Below are positions 1-8,018 of a DNA stretch of 64,000 nucleotides, piece after piece. Position 1 is the first letter of the stretch. Each line of letters starts with the position of its first letter. The stretch is from Shewanella sp. 10N.286.48.A6 (GTDB taxonomy: Bacteria > Pseudomonadota > Gammaproteobacteria > Enterobacterales > Shewanellaceae): assembly GCF_002873135.1 (NCBI RefSeq), contig NZ_MCVI01000011.1, forward strand, positions 62,422 to 126,421, in the 5' to 3' direction. The notes below the pieces were generated by a model. That model was not told the DNA's origin, ran no database searches, and saw only the letters and a list, made by a program, of their open reading frames with translations. The translations under genes were made by a program, and so were the position numbers.

Positions 1-205
1 TAATGCAGCCAAAATTATGGGGCTAAACTTATGCGGCGTTGATTTACTGCGCTCACAAAATGGCCCTATGGTGATGGAAGTTAATTCATCACCAGGGCTT
101 GAAGGTATTGAAACGGCAACGGGTAAAGATGTCGCGTCAATGGTATTTCAATTTTTAGAAAAGAATGCCAAGCCCCATAAAAACAAAACCCGTGGTAAAG
201 GCTGA
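1..205 (+). CDS. rimK: RimK-type alpha-L-glutamate ligase, C-terminal end
   Basis: Only the last 67 codons are in the window; the gene begins upstream, and the frame is open from base 2. The visible part contains the ATP-grasp end typical of RimK: GVDLLR followed by [13 protein letters not shown], where the Glu and Asn belong to the Mg-ATP site. The protein ends in a short basic tail rich in Lys. RimK ligates glutamates to the C-terminus of ribosomal protein S6. The next two genes on the same strand belong to families often found beside rimK, so this is probably the first gene of a three-gene operon. Confidence 0.9.
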   Translation, partial: NAAKIMGLNLCGVDLLRSQNGPMVMEVNSSPGLEGIETATGKDVASMVFQFLEKNAKPHKNKTRGKG

Positions 206-218
206 TTAGGACGTCATT

Positions 219-1241
219 ATGGATAAGTTAATTATTGGCGATTTTACCATTTTACCCGGTGAGCAGCGCAAAATAGAGCTACCGGTAGCAAAATTATATA
301 CCGATGCTGATGTTTCTTTACCGGTACATATAATCCGAGCTAAAAAGCCGGGGCCATCAATATTTATCAGTGCGGCGGTACATGGTGATGAATTAAATGG
401 CATTGAAATTATACGAAGGCTAATTAAACAAAATAAATTTAAGATCACTTCAGGGACCCTCATAGCTGTACCTATGGTCAATGTGTATGGGGTTGTGAAT
501 CAAAGCCGCTACATGCCAGATAGACGGGATTTAAATCGCTGTTTTCCTGGCTCTGCTAAAGGCTCATTAGCTGGACGGGTGGCACATATATTTCTTAATG
601 AAATTGTCAGGCACTGCGATTACGGCATCGATTTACATACTGGCGCGATACACCGCTCTAATTTCCCGCAAATTAGAGCGGATATGGACGATGAGGAAAC
701 CAAACTACTTGCCGAAGTGTTTGGCGTGCCGGTTATTTTAAATTCAAACCTAGTGGATGGTTCTTTAAGGGAGTCAGCTGTTAAGAATGAAACCAAAATC
801 CTCTTGTATGAAGCAGGTGAAGCGCTAAGATTTGATGAGTTTTCAATACGTGCAGGCATGAAAGGCATTTTAAATGTGTTGCAGCACTTAGGCATGATTA
901 GAAAATCATCATCAAAAGCAAAGAAAAAGCGCGCCCCATTTATCGCCAACGGCAGTCAGTGGGTACGTGCCAATGCCAGTGGGATTGTGCATAACATTGC
1001 TAATTTGGGTGAACAAATTACTAAAGGGCAAGTTTTGGCTGAAATTGGTAGCCCCTATGGCGAAGTGATTGACTCGGTGATCGCATCACGCTCTGGCATA
1101 TTAATCGGTAAACAAAACATACCGCTAGTGCAAGAAGGTGAAGCCATGTTTCATATTGCTTACTTTAGCGAAAATGATGAAAAAATTGCTGAACACATTG
1201 AAAATGTTCAAGAACAACTATTACCAGATTCTGTAAATTAA
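219..1241 (+). CDS. succinylglutamate desuccinylase/aspartoacylase family protein
   Basis: A 340-residue zinc-dependent deacylase of the AstE/AspA (M14-like) family. The zinc-binding stretch AAVHGDELNG lies near residue 52 and a second His is in IDLHTGA near residue 140. The C-terminal third looks like a beta-rich lipoyl/biotinyl-like region, with GSQWVRANASGIV and GEQITKGQVLAEI. The gene starts 13 bases after rimK and its stop codon overlaps the next start by one base (TAATG), so all three are cotranscribed. The substrate is not known from sequence. Next to rimK and rimB-like genes, a role in trimming or making acylated or glutamylated products is an inference. It is distinct from the true astE at 53.5 kb. 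Confidence 0.85.
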   Translation: MDKLIIGDFTILPGEQRKIELPVAKLYTDADVSLPVHIIRAKKPGPSIFISAAVHGDELNGIEIIRRLIKQNKFKITSGTLIAVPMVNVYGVVNQSRYMPDRRDLNRCFPGSAKGSLAGRVAHIFLNEIVRHCDYGIDLHTGAIHRSNFPQIRADMDDEETKLLAEVFGVPVILNSNLVDGSLRESAVKNETKILLYEAGEALRFDEFSIRAGMKGILNVLQHLGMIRKSSSKAKKKRAPFIANGSQWVRANASGIVHNIANLGEQITKGQVLAEIGSPYGEVIDSVIASRSGILIGKQNIPLVQEGEAMFHIAYFSENDEKIAEHIENVQEQLLPDSVN

Positions 1242-1678
1242 TGAGTTTCGATATGAAAAATAAAACGATTATTGGCAACTTAGAGTATATCGCGCTGCCT
1301 AAATTGGGTATCACCGAGTTACAAGTACGTGTGGATACAGGGGCTAAAACTTCGTCTTTACATGTAGATAATATTAAAAAGGTGCTGATAGATGGCGAGC
1401 ATTGTGTCTCGTTTGATATTCACCCAGATTCACATAATGTTGATACGGTAAAAAGCTGCCATGCTCCTATTAGTGATATCCGTAAAATTAAGTCATCTAA
1501 TGGCACCTCGGAGCAACGTTATGTGATTAAAACGCCAGTAGTTCTTGGGCAACAAAAGTGGTCGATTGAAATTACCCTTACCGATCGCTCAGACATGAGT
1601 TATTTAATGCTATTTGGTCGTGAAGCTTTAGGTACACGGTTTTTAGTGGATCCGTCAGCGGTATATTTAGGATCTTGA
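1241..1678 (+). CDS. RimB-type ATP-dependent zinc protease family protein
   Basis: 145 residues of the family named ATP-dependent zinc protease (Zn_protease). It has the retropepsin-like motif VDTGAKTSSLHV near residue 32 and the conserved end LMLFGREAL followed by FLVDPS. In Pseudomonas the homologue RimB is encoded with rimK and removes glutamates that RimK adds to ribosomal protein S6. The same partnership is likely here because the gene follows rimK and an AstE-like deacylase with a one-base overlap. A second possible start is the ATG at 1253. Confidence 0.82.
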   Translation: MSFDMKNKTIIGNLEYIALPKLGITELQVRVDTGAKTSSLHVDNIKKVLIDGEHCVSFDIHPDSHNVDTVKSCHAPISDIRKIKSSNGTSEQRYVIKTPVVLGQQKWSIEITLTDRSDMSYLMLFGREALGTRFLVDPSAVYLGS

Positions 1679-1723
1679 ATCTAAATATGAATTCAGGTTT
1701 AGTAATAACGACGAGGTGCAATA

Positions 1724-2587
1724 ATGGATTTCGTACAAGTTGAACAATGGCTAAATTTGACAGTGTTTACTGTTGCACAACAGCCAATTACCTTAGGTGG
1801 GTTATTGATCATTCCGGTGATCATAATTGTCGGTTTGTTCATCACTAAATTGCTAGTAAAACTGATCACTAAGCGGTTAACGTCTAAAAAGACTGACCCT
1901 AATATTATCCATCTGTTGCAACGTATATTGTATGTCATCGCCATTGCAATATTATTAATTACTTCGCTTGATTTAATTAATGTGCCCATTACCGCATTTG
2001 CATTTTTGTCCGGTGCCATTGCAATCGGTTTTGGTTTTGGCGCGCAAAACATTATTAACAACTTCATTAGTGGTTGGATATTAATGTGGGAACGCCCCAT
2101 TAAAATTGGTGATTTTCTTGAAGTTGAAGGTGCTAAAGGCATAGTCGAAGCCATTAATAATCGTTCGACTCGTATAAGACGGGTTGATGGCGTTCACTTG
2201 TTGATCCCCAATAGCACGTTATTAGAAAACACTGTGGTGAATTGGACACTAGTTGATAATTTAGTCAGGTCAAATGTGCGGGTTGGCGTAGCTTATGGGA
2301 CTAAGGCAAGAGTTGTCGCAGATTTGTTATATGAAGCAACTATCGCACAAAAAGAGGTATTAATTGAGCCTAAACCTGTGGTGAGTTTTGAAGACTTTGG
2401 TGACAACGCGCTAATATTTGAAGTTAACTTTTGGATTAACTCCACTGTAGAAGGGGGGTTAAGGGTGACGCGAAGTAATATTCGTTTTGCACTGGATGAA
2501 TTATTAGAGCAAAACAATATTGTGGTGGCATATCCACAACGTGATGTGCATCTGGATGGCTCACTGACACTAATAAAGCAAAGGTAA
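1724..2587 (+). CDS. mscS: small-conductance mechanosensitive channel
   Basis: 287 residues, the usual length of E. coli MscS (286). Three membrane helices are visible: about 23-45, 66-88, and a Gly/Ala-rich pore helix around 90-116 (GAIAIGFGFGAQNIINNF). The beta domain follows, with WERPIKIGDFLEVEG. The channel opens when membrane tension rises and releases osmolytes on hypo-osmotic shock. A good ribosome-binding site (GAGG, 7 bases before ATG) supports the start. It follows the rimK operon after 45 bases and may be read through from it. A hairpin lies downstream. Confidence 0.92.
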   Translation: MDFVQVEQWLNLTVFTVAQQPITLGGLLIIPVIIIVGLFITKLLVKLITKRLTSKKTDPNIIHLLQRILYVIAIAILLITSLDLINVPITAFAFLSGAIAIGFGFGAQNIINNFISGWILMWERPIKIGDFLEVEGAKGIVEAINNRSTRIRRVDGVHLLIPNSTLLENTVVNWTLVDNLVRSNVRVGVAYGTKARVVADLLYEATIAQKEVLIEPKPVVSFEDFGDNALIFEVNFWINSTVEGGLRVTRSNIRFALDELLEQNNIVVAYPQRDVHLDGSLTLIKQR

Positions 2588-2609
2588 ACAGTAAATTATT
2601 AAATAAAAA

Positions 2610-2652
2610 TACCGCTGATACATTTGATGATAATCAATATTGTATCAGCGGT
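2610..2652. terminator. hairpin terminator between mscS and adhE
   Basis: Two perfectly complementary 12-base arms (ACCGCTGATACA and TGTATCAGCGGT) separated by about 19 bases. On the minus strand the hairpin is followed by TATTTTTATTT, so it best suits the end of adhE; it may also stop mscS transcripts. Confidence 0.75.
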
Positions 2653-2751
2653 TAATTAATCGCTACTGTTCAAGCCAGTTCTTTTATAACTCTAGCTTGT
2701 GTAGACTTGTACCAGAGCCAGTGCCGAAAAGTAGCAACTAGAACATAGCCA

Positions 2752-5367
2752 TTAGTTATCTTGATATGGCTTACCATAAAAGCTATCTAATAATATCTGC
2801 TTTAACTCACTAATAAGCGGGAAGCGCGGATTGGCGCCAGTACATTGATCATCAAAAGCGTGCTCGGCTAATTCATCCAATTTGGCTAAGAAATCGGCTT
2901 CATTAACACCAGCTTCCTTGATAGATGTCGGAATACCGACTGCGGTTTTTAACTGTTCTATTTTACTTATTAGCAATGCTACCTTGTCTTTATCAGTGGT
3001 GTTTGAGTCAATACCTTCAAGCTTTAGGGTTTCAGCTATCTTTGCATAACGACATAAGGCTTTTGGGCGGTCGTACTGACTAAAAGAAGCTTGCTTGGTC
3101 GGCATATCGGTGGCGTTAAAGCGAATAACATTACTGATTAACAATGCGTTTGCTAACCCATGGGCTAAATGAAACTCAGCACCGAGCTTATGGGCCATTG
3201 AGTGGCAAATGCCTAAAAAAGCATTAGCAAAGGCAATACCTGCGATAGTGGCGCCGTTATGGACTTTTTCTCTGGCTATGGGGGCTTTAGCGCCCAGTTC
3301 ATAAGCTGCCGGTAAATACTCACATAATAATTCCAGTGCTTGTAAGGCCTGACCGTCACTAAATTCATTTGCCATCACGCTAACATAAGCTTCTAATGCG
3401 TGAGTTACAGCGTCAATGCCACCAAAAGCGGTTAATGACTTTGGCATATCCATTACTAAATTGGGGTCGACAATTGCCATGTTAGGAGTGAGTTGATAAT
3501 CAGCAATAGGGTATTTCATGCCGCTCACTTCATCGGTTACCACGGCAAACGGGGTCACTTCTGAGCCTGTGCCAGAGGTGGTCGGTATTGCCACCATTTG
3601 CGCTTTAACCCCTAATTTGGGGAACTTATAAATACGTTTGCGAATATCCATAAAACGCAAAGCTAAGTCAGCAAAATCAACGTCAGGATGTTCATACAAT
3701 ACCCAAATTATTTTAGCCGCATCCATAGGCGAACCACCACCTAATGCTATGATGACATCAGGTTGGAAACTTTGAGCAACTTTAGCGCCTTGTTTCACAA
3801 TGGCTAAAGTAGGATCCGCTTCAACGTCATAGAATACTTCTGTTTCAAGCCCCTGAGCTTTTAAGATTTTAATGGTTTCATAGCAATAGCCGTTATTAAA
3901 CAGAAACTTGTCAGTGACAATTAAGGCGCGTTTTTTAGTTGATAGCTCTTCTAATGCAATGGGTAAACTGCCTCGGCGGAAATAAATTGAAGAGGGTAGT
4001 TTGTGCCACAACATATTTTCAGCCCTTTTAGCGACAGTTTTCTTATTAATTAAATGGCTTGGGCCAACGTTTTCAGATATTGAGTTACCGCCCCATGAAC
4101 CACAGCCCAAAGTCAGTGATGGCGCTAATTTAAAGTTATATAAATCGCCAATACCTCCTTGTGATGCTGGAGTGTTTATTAATATCCGCGCAGTTTTCAT
4201 TCTAAAACCAAAGGCTTTAACTCTTTCTACTTGGCCATCTTGGTCAGTGTATAACCCTGAGGTATGACCAATGCCTCCTAATGTCACTAATGCTTCAGCT
4301 TTGTCCATGGCATCATTAAAATCAGTGGCGCGGTACATACCTAAAAGTGGTGATAACTTTTCATGGGCAAAGGCTTCAGCTTCATTGATATCCGTCACCT
4401 CACCAATTAATACCTTAGTCCAGCTTGGGACAGTAATTCCTGCCATGTTGGCAATGGTTGGGGCACTTTGACCAACGATGTCAGCATTCAACCCACCATT
4501 TTTAAGAATAACCTCTTGCATGGCAGCGGTCTCTGAATCGGATAACAGGTAACCGCCATGAGTTTCAAAGCGTTGTTTAACTTGCTCATAAATACTGTCT
4601 ACCACGATGATGGCTTGCTCTGAGGCGCACACGACGCCGTAATCGAAGGTTTTTGACATAAGGATTGAGCTTACTGCGCGTTTTATATCAGCGGTTTCAT
4701 CAATCACGATTGGGGTATTACCCGCACCAACCCCAATGGCAGGTTTACCCGATGAGTATGCAGCTTTAACCATACCGGGGCCGCCAGTTGCGAGGATAAG
4801 GTTGATGCTATCGTGTGTCATAAGTTGGTTAGACAGCGCCACTGAAGGTTCGTCAATCCAGCCGATAATGTCTTTGGGTGCACCAGCGGCAACGGCGGCA
4901 TCTAAAACAATACGTGCTGCAGTCGTGGTGGATTGCTTGGCTCTTGGATGTGGCGAGAATATAATACCGTTACGGGTTTTAAGGCTAATCAGCGCTTTGA
5001 AAATGGCAGTTGAGGTAGGGTTAGTTGTGGGCACTATGCCGCAAATTATCCCTACAGGTTCGGCAATGGTGATGGTGCCAAAAGTGATGTCTTCAGCGAT
5101 GATACCGCAGGTTTTATCGTCTTTATATTTGTTGTATATATATTCAGATGCAAAGTGATTTTTAATGACTTTGTCTTCTAATAAACCCATGTTGGTTTCA
5201 GTTGCTGCCATTTTAGCAAGTTTAATACGAGAATCTGTGGCGGCAAGCGCTGCTGCTCTGAATATATTGTCGACTTGTTCTTGGCTGAAATTGGCATATT
5301 CTTTCTGCGCTTTAGCGACTCGCTCTACCAGTAGCTCAAGTTGTTCGGTGTTGTTGACAGTCATCAT
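2752..5367 (-). CDS. adhE: bifunctional acetaldehyde-CoA/alcohol dehydrogenase
   Basis: 871 residues (E. coli AdhE is 891). The N-terminal CoA-acylating aldehyde dehydrogenase domain covers about 1-440, with the nucleophilic Cys in VVCASEQAI. The C-terminal iron alcohol dehydrogenase covers about 450-871, with GGGSPMDAAK for nucleotide binding and His ligands in HSMAHKLGAEFHLAHG. Together they reduce acetyl-CoA to ethanol with 2 NADH, disposing of reductant under oxygen limitation; the enzyme forms spirosome filaments in E. coli. The start is supported by GAGGA, 6 bases upstream. The leader and promoter region carry a strong hairpin, a HexR-like site and an FNR-like site, consistent with redox and carbon control. 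Confidence 0.97.
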   Translation of the reverse strand: MMTVNNTEQLELLVERVAKAQKEYANFSQEQVDNIFRAAALAATDSRIKLAKMAATETNMGLLEDKVIKNHFASEYIYNKYKDDKTCGIIAEDITFGTITIAEPVGIICGIVPTTNPTSTAIFKALISLKTRNGIIFSPHPRAKQSTTTAARIVLDAAVAAGAPKDIIGWIDEPSVALSNQLMTHDSINLILATGGPGMVKAAYSSGKPAIGVGAGNTPIVIDETADIKRAVSSILMSKTFDYGVVCASEQAIIVVDSIYEQVKQRFETHGGYLLSDSETAAMQEVILKNGGLNADIVGQSAPTIANMAGITVPSWTKVLIGEVTDINEAEAFAHEKLSPLLGMYRATDFNDAMDKAEALVTLGGIGHTSGLYTDQDGQVERVKAFGFRMKTARILINTPASQGGIGDLYNFKLAPSLTLGCGSWGGNSISENVGPSHLINKKTVAKRAENMLWHKLPSSIYFRRGSLPIALEELSTKKRALIVTDKFLFNNGYCYETIKILKAQGLETEVFYDVEADPTLAIVKQGAKVAQSFQPDVIIALGGGSPMDAAKIIWVLYEHPDVDFADLALRFMDIRKRIYKFPKLGVKAQMVAIPTTSGTGSEVTPFAVVTDEVSGMKYPIADYQLTPNMAIVDPNLVMDMPKSLTAFGGIDAVTHALEAYVSVMANEFSDGQALQALELLCEYLPAAYELGAKAPIAREKVHNGATIAGIAFANAFLGICHSMAHKLGAEFHLAHGLANALLISNVIRFNATDMPTKQASFSQYDRPKALCRYAKIAETLKLEGIDSNTTDKDKVALLISKIEQLKTAVGIPTSIKEAGVNEADFLAKLDELAEHAFDDQCTGANPRFPLISELKQILLDSFYGKPYQDN

Positions 5368-5370
5368 TAC

Positions 5371-5409
5371 GTCCTCAAAAATTGTTAACTAAAGCGTTTT
5401 AGTTAACAA
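5371..5409 (-). promoter_or_regulatory. adhE leader hairpin followed by T run and SD
   Basis: Perfect 12-base arms TTGTTAACTAAA (5382-5393) and TTTAGTTAACAA (5398-5409) surround a 4-base loop. Read towards adhE, the hairpin is followed directly by TTTTT (5377-5381) and then by the Shine-Dalgarno GAGGAC (5371-5376). The layout suits an attenuator, an RNA-processing stem or a protein operator. The outer TTGTTAAC/GTTAACAA arms also resemble Rex half-sites, but the spacing is wider than in Rex operators. Confidence 0.55.
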
Positions 5410-5520
5410 CTCTTAGCAGCTGTTATAGCTGTGACCTTGGCAAATTATTAGCGTCTACGTGATAAAATTACTCCTTTAGCGGTATATATGTCGTGATCCA
5501 CAGCACAAATCACTACGAAT

Positions 5521-5535
5521 GGTAATTTAATTACA
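5521..5535. promoter_or_regulatory. HexR-like operator upstream of adhE
   Basis: The 15-mer GGTAATTTAATTACA contains the palindrome GTAAT-TTA-ATTAC. It fits the HexR consensus TGTARTWWWAWTACA with one mismatch, at the first base. HexR controls central carbon genes in Shewanella and its regulon has been reported to include adhE. A weaker related sequence lies at 5458-5472. Confidence 0.6.
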
Positions 5536-5552
5536 CAAAAAGGCTTAGTTAA

Positions 5553-5566
5553 GTGATTATTATCAT
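5553..5566. promoter_or_regulatory. FNR/EtrA-like box upstream of adhE
   Basis: GTGAT-TATT-ATCAT matches 12 of 14 positions of the pattern TTGATNNNNATCAA, with both halves symmetric. It also resembles a CRP core. It lies about 190 bases before the adhE start, so its relevance depends on where the promoter is. A GCCAGC-AAA-GCTGGC hairpin follows directly at 5567-5581. Confidence 0.4.
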
Positions 5567-5679
5567 GCCAGCAAAGCTGGCGGTTAATTCACTAAGAGTG
5601 TTTTACCTTTGAATTAATAGCATAAAAATTTATGCTAACTGAGTGTGCTTTGGCTGGAAGTAATTGAAGTTTTATTACA

Positions 5680-5725
5680 GTGTTAGTGACTTTAGATGCT
5701 TAACGCTCATCAAAGCCACTAACAC
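5680..5725. repeat. imperfect inverted repeat downstream of dgt
   Basis: GTGTTAGTG-A-CTTT (5680-5693) pairs with AAAG-C-CACTAACAC (5712-5725), giving 13 of 14 pairs around an 18-base loop. No clear T run follows on the minus strand, so use as a terminator for dgt is only possible. Confidence 0.45.
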
Positions 5726-5754
5726 AGGGGTCTCATCTTGATAGGTAAATAAGG

Positions 5755-7188
5755 TTATCTTTCTAAGCTAATCTCAAAAATGCCAGAAGACTTGGGGCCA
5801 AATAATTGCTGATGCAACTTACCGGCAAATTCATCGGTCATTCCAGAAATATAATCTGCAATAATTCGCATTGGATTAAGGTTATTCTCCTTGGCATGTA
5901 ACCAACGTTCTTGAGTGTTTAATGGCAGCAAACGTTGTGGATCAGACTCAAAGGCTTCAAATAATTCCATGACAATTTGTTGGCCTTTGTATTCGAGCAT
6001 TTGCATTTCAGGTTTACGGATAACGTACTTATAGACAAATTGTTTTAAAGTATGCAGTGCGATGGCAAAGTCAGGCTCTAGGCTGGCATTGTATTTTAAT
6101 AAAGGTTCATCAAATTTGTCGTCTTGCTCGATATTAATGGCAGTGACAAAACCATTCACTAAGGTACCTATGGCATCTTTACGTAAGTGATGTTGATGGG
6201 AAAATAATTTATCTGCGATATGGGTAAATTCGTGAGTAAGCCATGGGTCATTACTTTGGCTTAATTTGTCAGCGACATCCTGCTGCCATTGCAAAGGCGT
6301 GACTATGCCCATCACGATAGCATCTTCTAAATCATGGACTGCATAAGCGATATCATCCGCCAGTTCCATGATGGAGCAATCAAAAGATTTATACTGGGTT
6401 CTGTGGTGAGGATAGTGTTGATTAGTGCTGTTTTTAATGCTGATAAAGCGGTTTCTATCATTTACACTCAAACCTGAAAGCACCCAATCGAAGATATCTT
6501 TGTCATCGTTAAAAAGGCCTTTTACCGATGGCCACTGTGAAGGTCTTAATTGTCTGTGGCTGGTTATTTCTGGGTGACCTAAATCGACATGTAACTGGCT
6601 ATATAAAGCGGGATACTTTAACACTCCAAGTAAGGTTCGCCTGGTTAGATTCATGCCCCAGTATTCGGTGTAGGGTTCAAGTCTGGCTAAAATTCTAAAA
6701 GTTTGACCGTTGCCTTCAAATCCGCCGTGATGGCGCATCATATAGTTCAAGGCCACTTCACCACCGTGACCAAATGGCGGATGACCAATATCATGGGCTA
6801 AGCATAGTGACTCTATTAAGCTCATTGAATCTAATAGTTGCTCAATGTCAGGGAATTTACGTTTAAGCTGGGCAGCGATGCCTGTGCCTATTTGTGATAC
6901 TTCTAATGAATGGGTTAAACGAGTGCGAAAAAAATCGTTCATGCCAATGCCGTGTACCTGAGTTTTAGCTTGTAGGCGACGAAAGGCGGCTGAGTGCAGT
7001 ATTCTTGCTCTGTCACGCTGAAACGGACTGCGGTGATCATTACGGCGTAATTTATCTTCACCTAGGCGGCGTTCATGCCATGGATTTATCTTAGTGCTGC
7101 CCTCAATATCAGCGTTCATTTGTTTGTCATTGATGGCAGCTAATTCATTTTCAGTGACATCACTACTGTGTATTTCATTGTCTGACAT
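5755..7188 (-). CDS. dgt: dGTP triphosphohydrolase-like HD protein
   Basis: 477 residues. It belongs to the Dgt/HD-domain family that removes triphosphate from deoxynucleoside triphosphates. The HD motif is intact: HSLEVSQIG near residue 94 and [14 protein letters not shown] near residue 132. The early [17 protein letters not shown] is the standard N-terminal signature, and [15 protein letters not shown] supplies later metal and substrate residues. The first 30 or so residues are poorly conserved and acidic. It lies 24 bases downstream of the yfbR homologue on the same strand, so two dNTP/dNMP-clearing enzymes are probably cotranscribed. Its 3' end is followed by an imperfect inverted repeat at 5680-5725. 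Confidence 0.9.
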   Translation of the reverse strand: MSDNEIHSSDVTENELAAINDKQMNADIEGSTKINPWHERRLGEDKLRRNDHRSPFQRDRARILHSAAFRRLQAKTQVHGIGMNDFFRTRLTHSLEVSQIGTGIAAQLKRKFPDIEQLLDSMSLIESLCLAHDIGHPPFGHGGEVALNYMMRHHGGFEGNGQTFRILARLEPYTEYWGMNLTRRTLLGVLKYPALYSQLHVDLGHPEITSHRQLRPSQWPSVKGLFNDDKDIFDWVLSGLSVNDRNRFISIKNSTNQHYPHHRTQYKSFDCSIMELADDIAYAVHDLEDAIVMGIVTPLQWQQDVADKLSQSNDPWLTHEFTHIADKLFSHQHHLRKDAIGTLVNGFVTAINIEQDDKFDEPLLKYNASLEPDFAIALHTLKQFVYKYVIRKPEMQMLEYKGQQIVMELFEAFESDPQRLLPLNTQERWLHAKENNLNPMRIIADYISGMTDEFAGKLHQQLFGPKSSGIFEISLER

Positions 7189-7212
7189 TGATCATCCTTT
7201 ACTGTGTGAGCA

Positions 7213-7821
7213 TCAGTTAGTTAATTCGTTTTCAGTCAATTTATCTAATGTGGAAGTGCAGCTATCGAGGAAAATTTCGATAAAACATTTTACTTCAGGT
7301 AAATCTTGTTCCATTTGCTTAAGCTTTTTATCCAAGTTAATTTTTACATGTTGAAACTCGTCATTGTTAAAGCGTAGCTCATTCATGGTTTTCACATAGG
7401 CTTGTAAAATATCTGCGGCTTTGACGATAGCTTTGTATTCTGGGTCGACTTGGGTTTGAACTAATAGTGGCTCCATTTCTTCACGCAGATCTTCAGGTAA
7501 CGAGGCTAAGCATTCTTTTTCAGCCAGATCTTCAAGCTTTTTAAAGGCTTTGGTAAATTCAGGACTGTGATATTTGGTGTTGGAGTTGATATCTTGGAGC
7601 TTGGTTTCTGATACTTCATGGTAAAGGGCGATGGTAGCCGCTTTTTCTGGATTTAGCTTACCGCCAAAGCGTTTATTTTTAATGACCACCAATAAGTGCG
7701 CAATCACAGCGACTTGATGACAATGCTCTGATACGTTTTCTTTTTGAAAACAATGCATCAAAGCCCAACGTTCTAACAATGGCATACGGGTGATCCATGC
7801 CATAAAAGTACTTGGTTTCAT
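7213..7821 (-). CDS. yfbR: YfbR-like 5'-deoxynucleotidase with altered HD motif
   Basis: 202 residues, close to E. coli YfbR (199), which dephosphorylates deoxyribonucleoside 5'-monophosphates. The N-terminal pattern MPLLERWALMHCF and VSEHCHQVAVIAHLL matches YfbR, as do LPEDLREEMEPLL and IVKAADILQAYVK, which includes the late metal-binding Asp. However, the central HD is YHEVSE, so Asp is replaced by Glu. The family segment TGDLPTPVKY is replaced by QDINSNTKYH. The fold is clearly YfbR, but activity or specificity may have changed. The gene is immediately upstream of dgt, which supports a role in nucleotide pools. Confidence 0.78.
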   Translation of the reverse strand: MKPSTFMAWITRMPLLERWALMHCFQKENVSEHCHQVAVIAHLLVVIKNKRFGGKLNPEKAATIALYHEVSETKLQDINSNTKYHSPEFTKAFKKLEDLAEKECLASLPEDLREEMEPLLVQTQVDPEYKAIVKAADILQAYVKTMNELRFNNDEFQHVKINLDKKLKQMEQDLPEVKCFIEIFLDSCTSTLDKLTENELTN

Positions 7822-8018
7822 AATCTGCCTCGGTAATAGGATTAAGGCGAATAGCAGATCCGTGTCGCTAATGAATACGGATTACGGCTAAAAAGCTATC
7901 TGTCTACTGTAATCAACTACACTGCGCCATACAACTGTATTTTATATTAACAATTAACTAAAATTTACGTTAGCATAACAACGGATAAGCTTGATTATGA
8001 AAGAAAATGTTAAGTTAA

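Noticed and set aside
5382..5409. Calling the adhE leader palindrome a Rex operator
   Set aside because: Outer arms resemble Rex half-sites, but the spacing between them is longer than the usual 6-8 bases, so only an unspecific hairpin/operator call is made.
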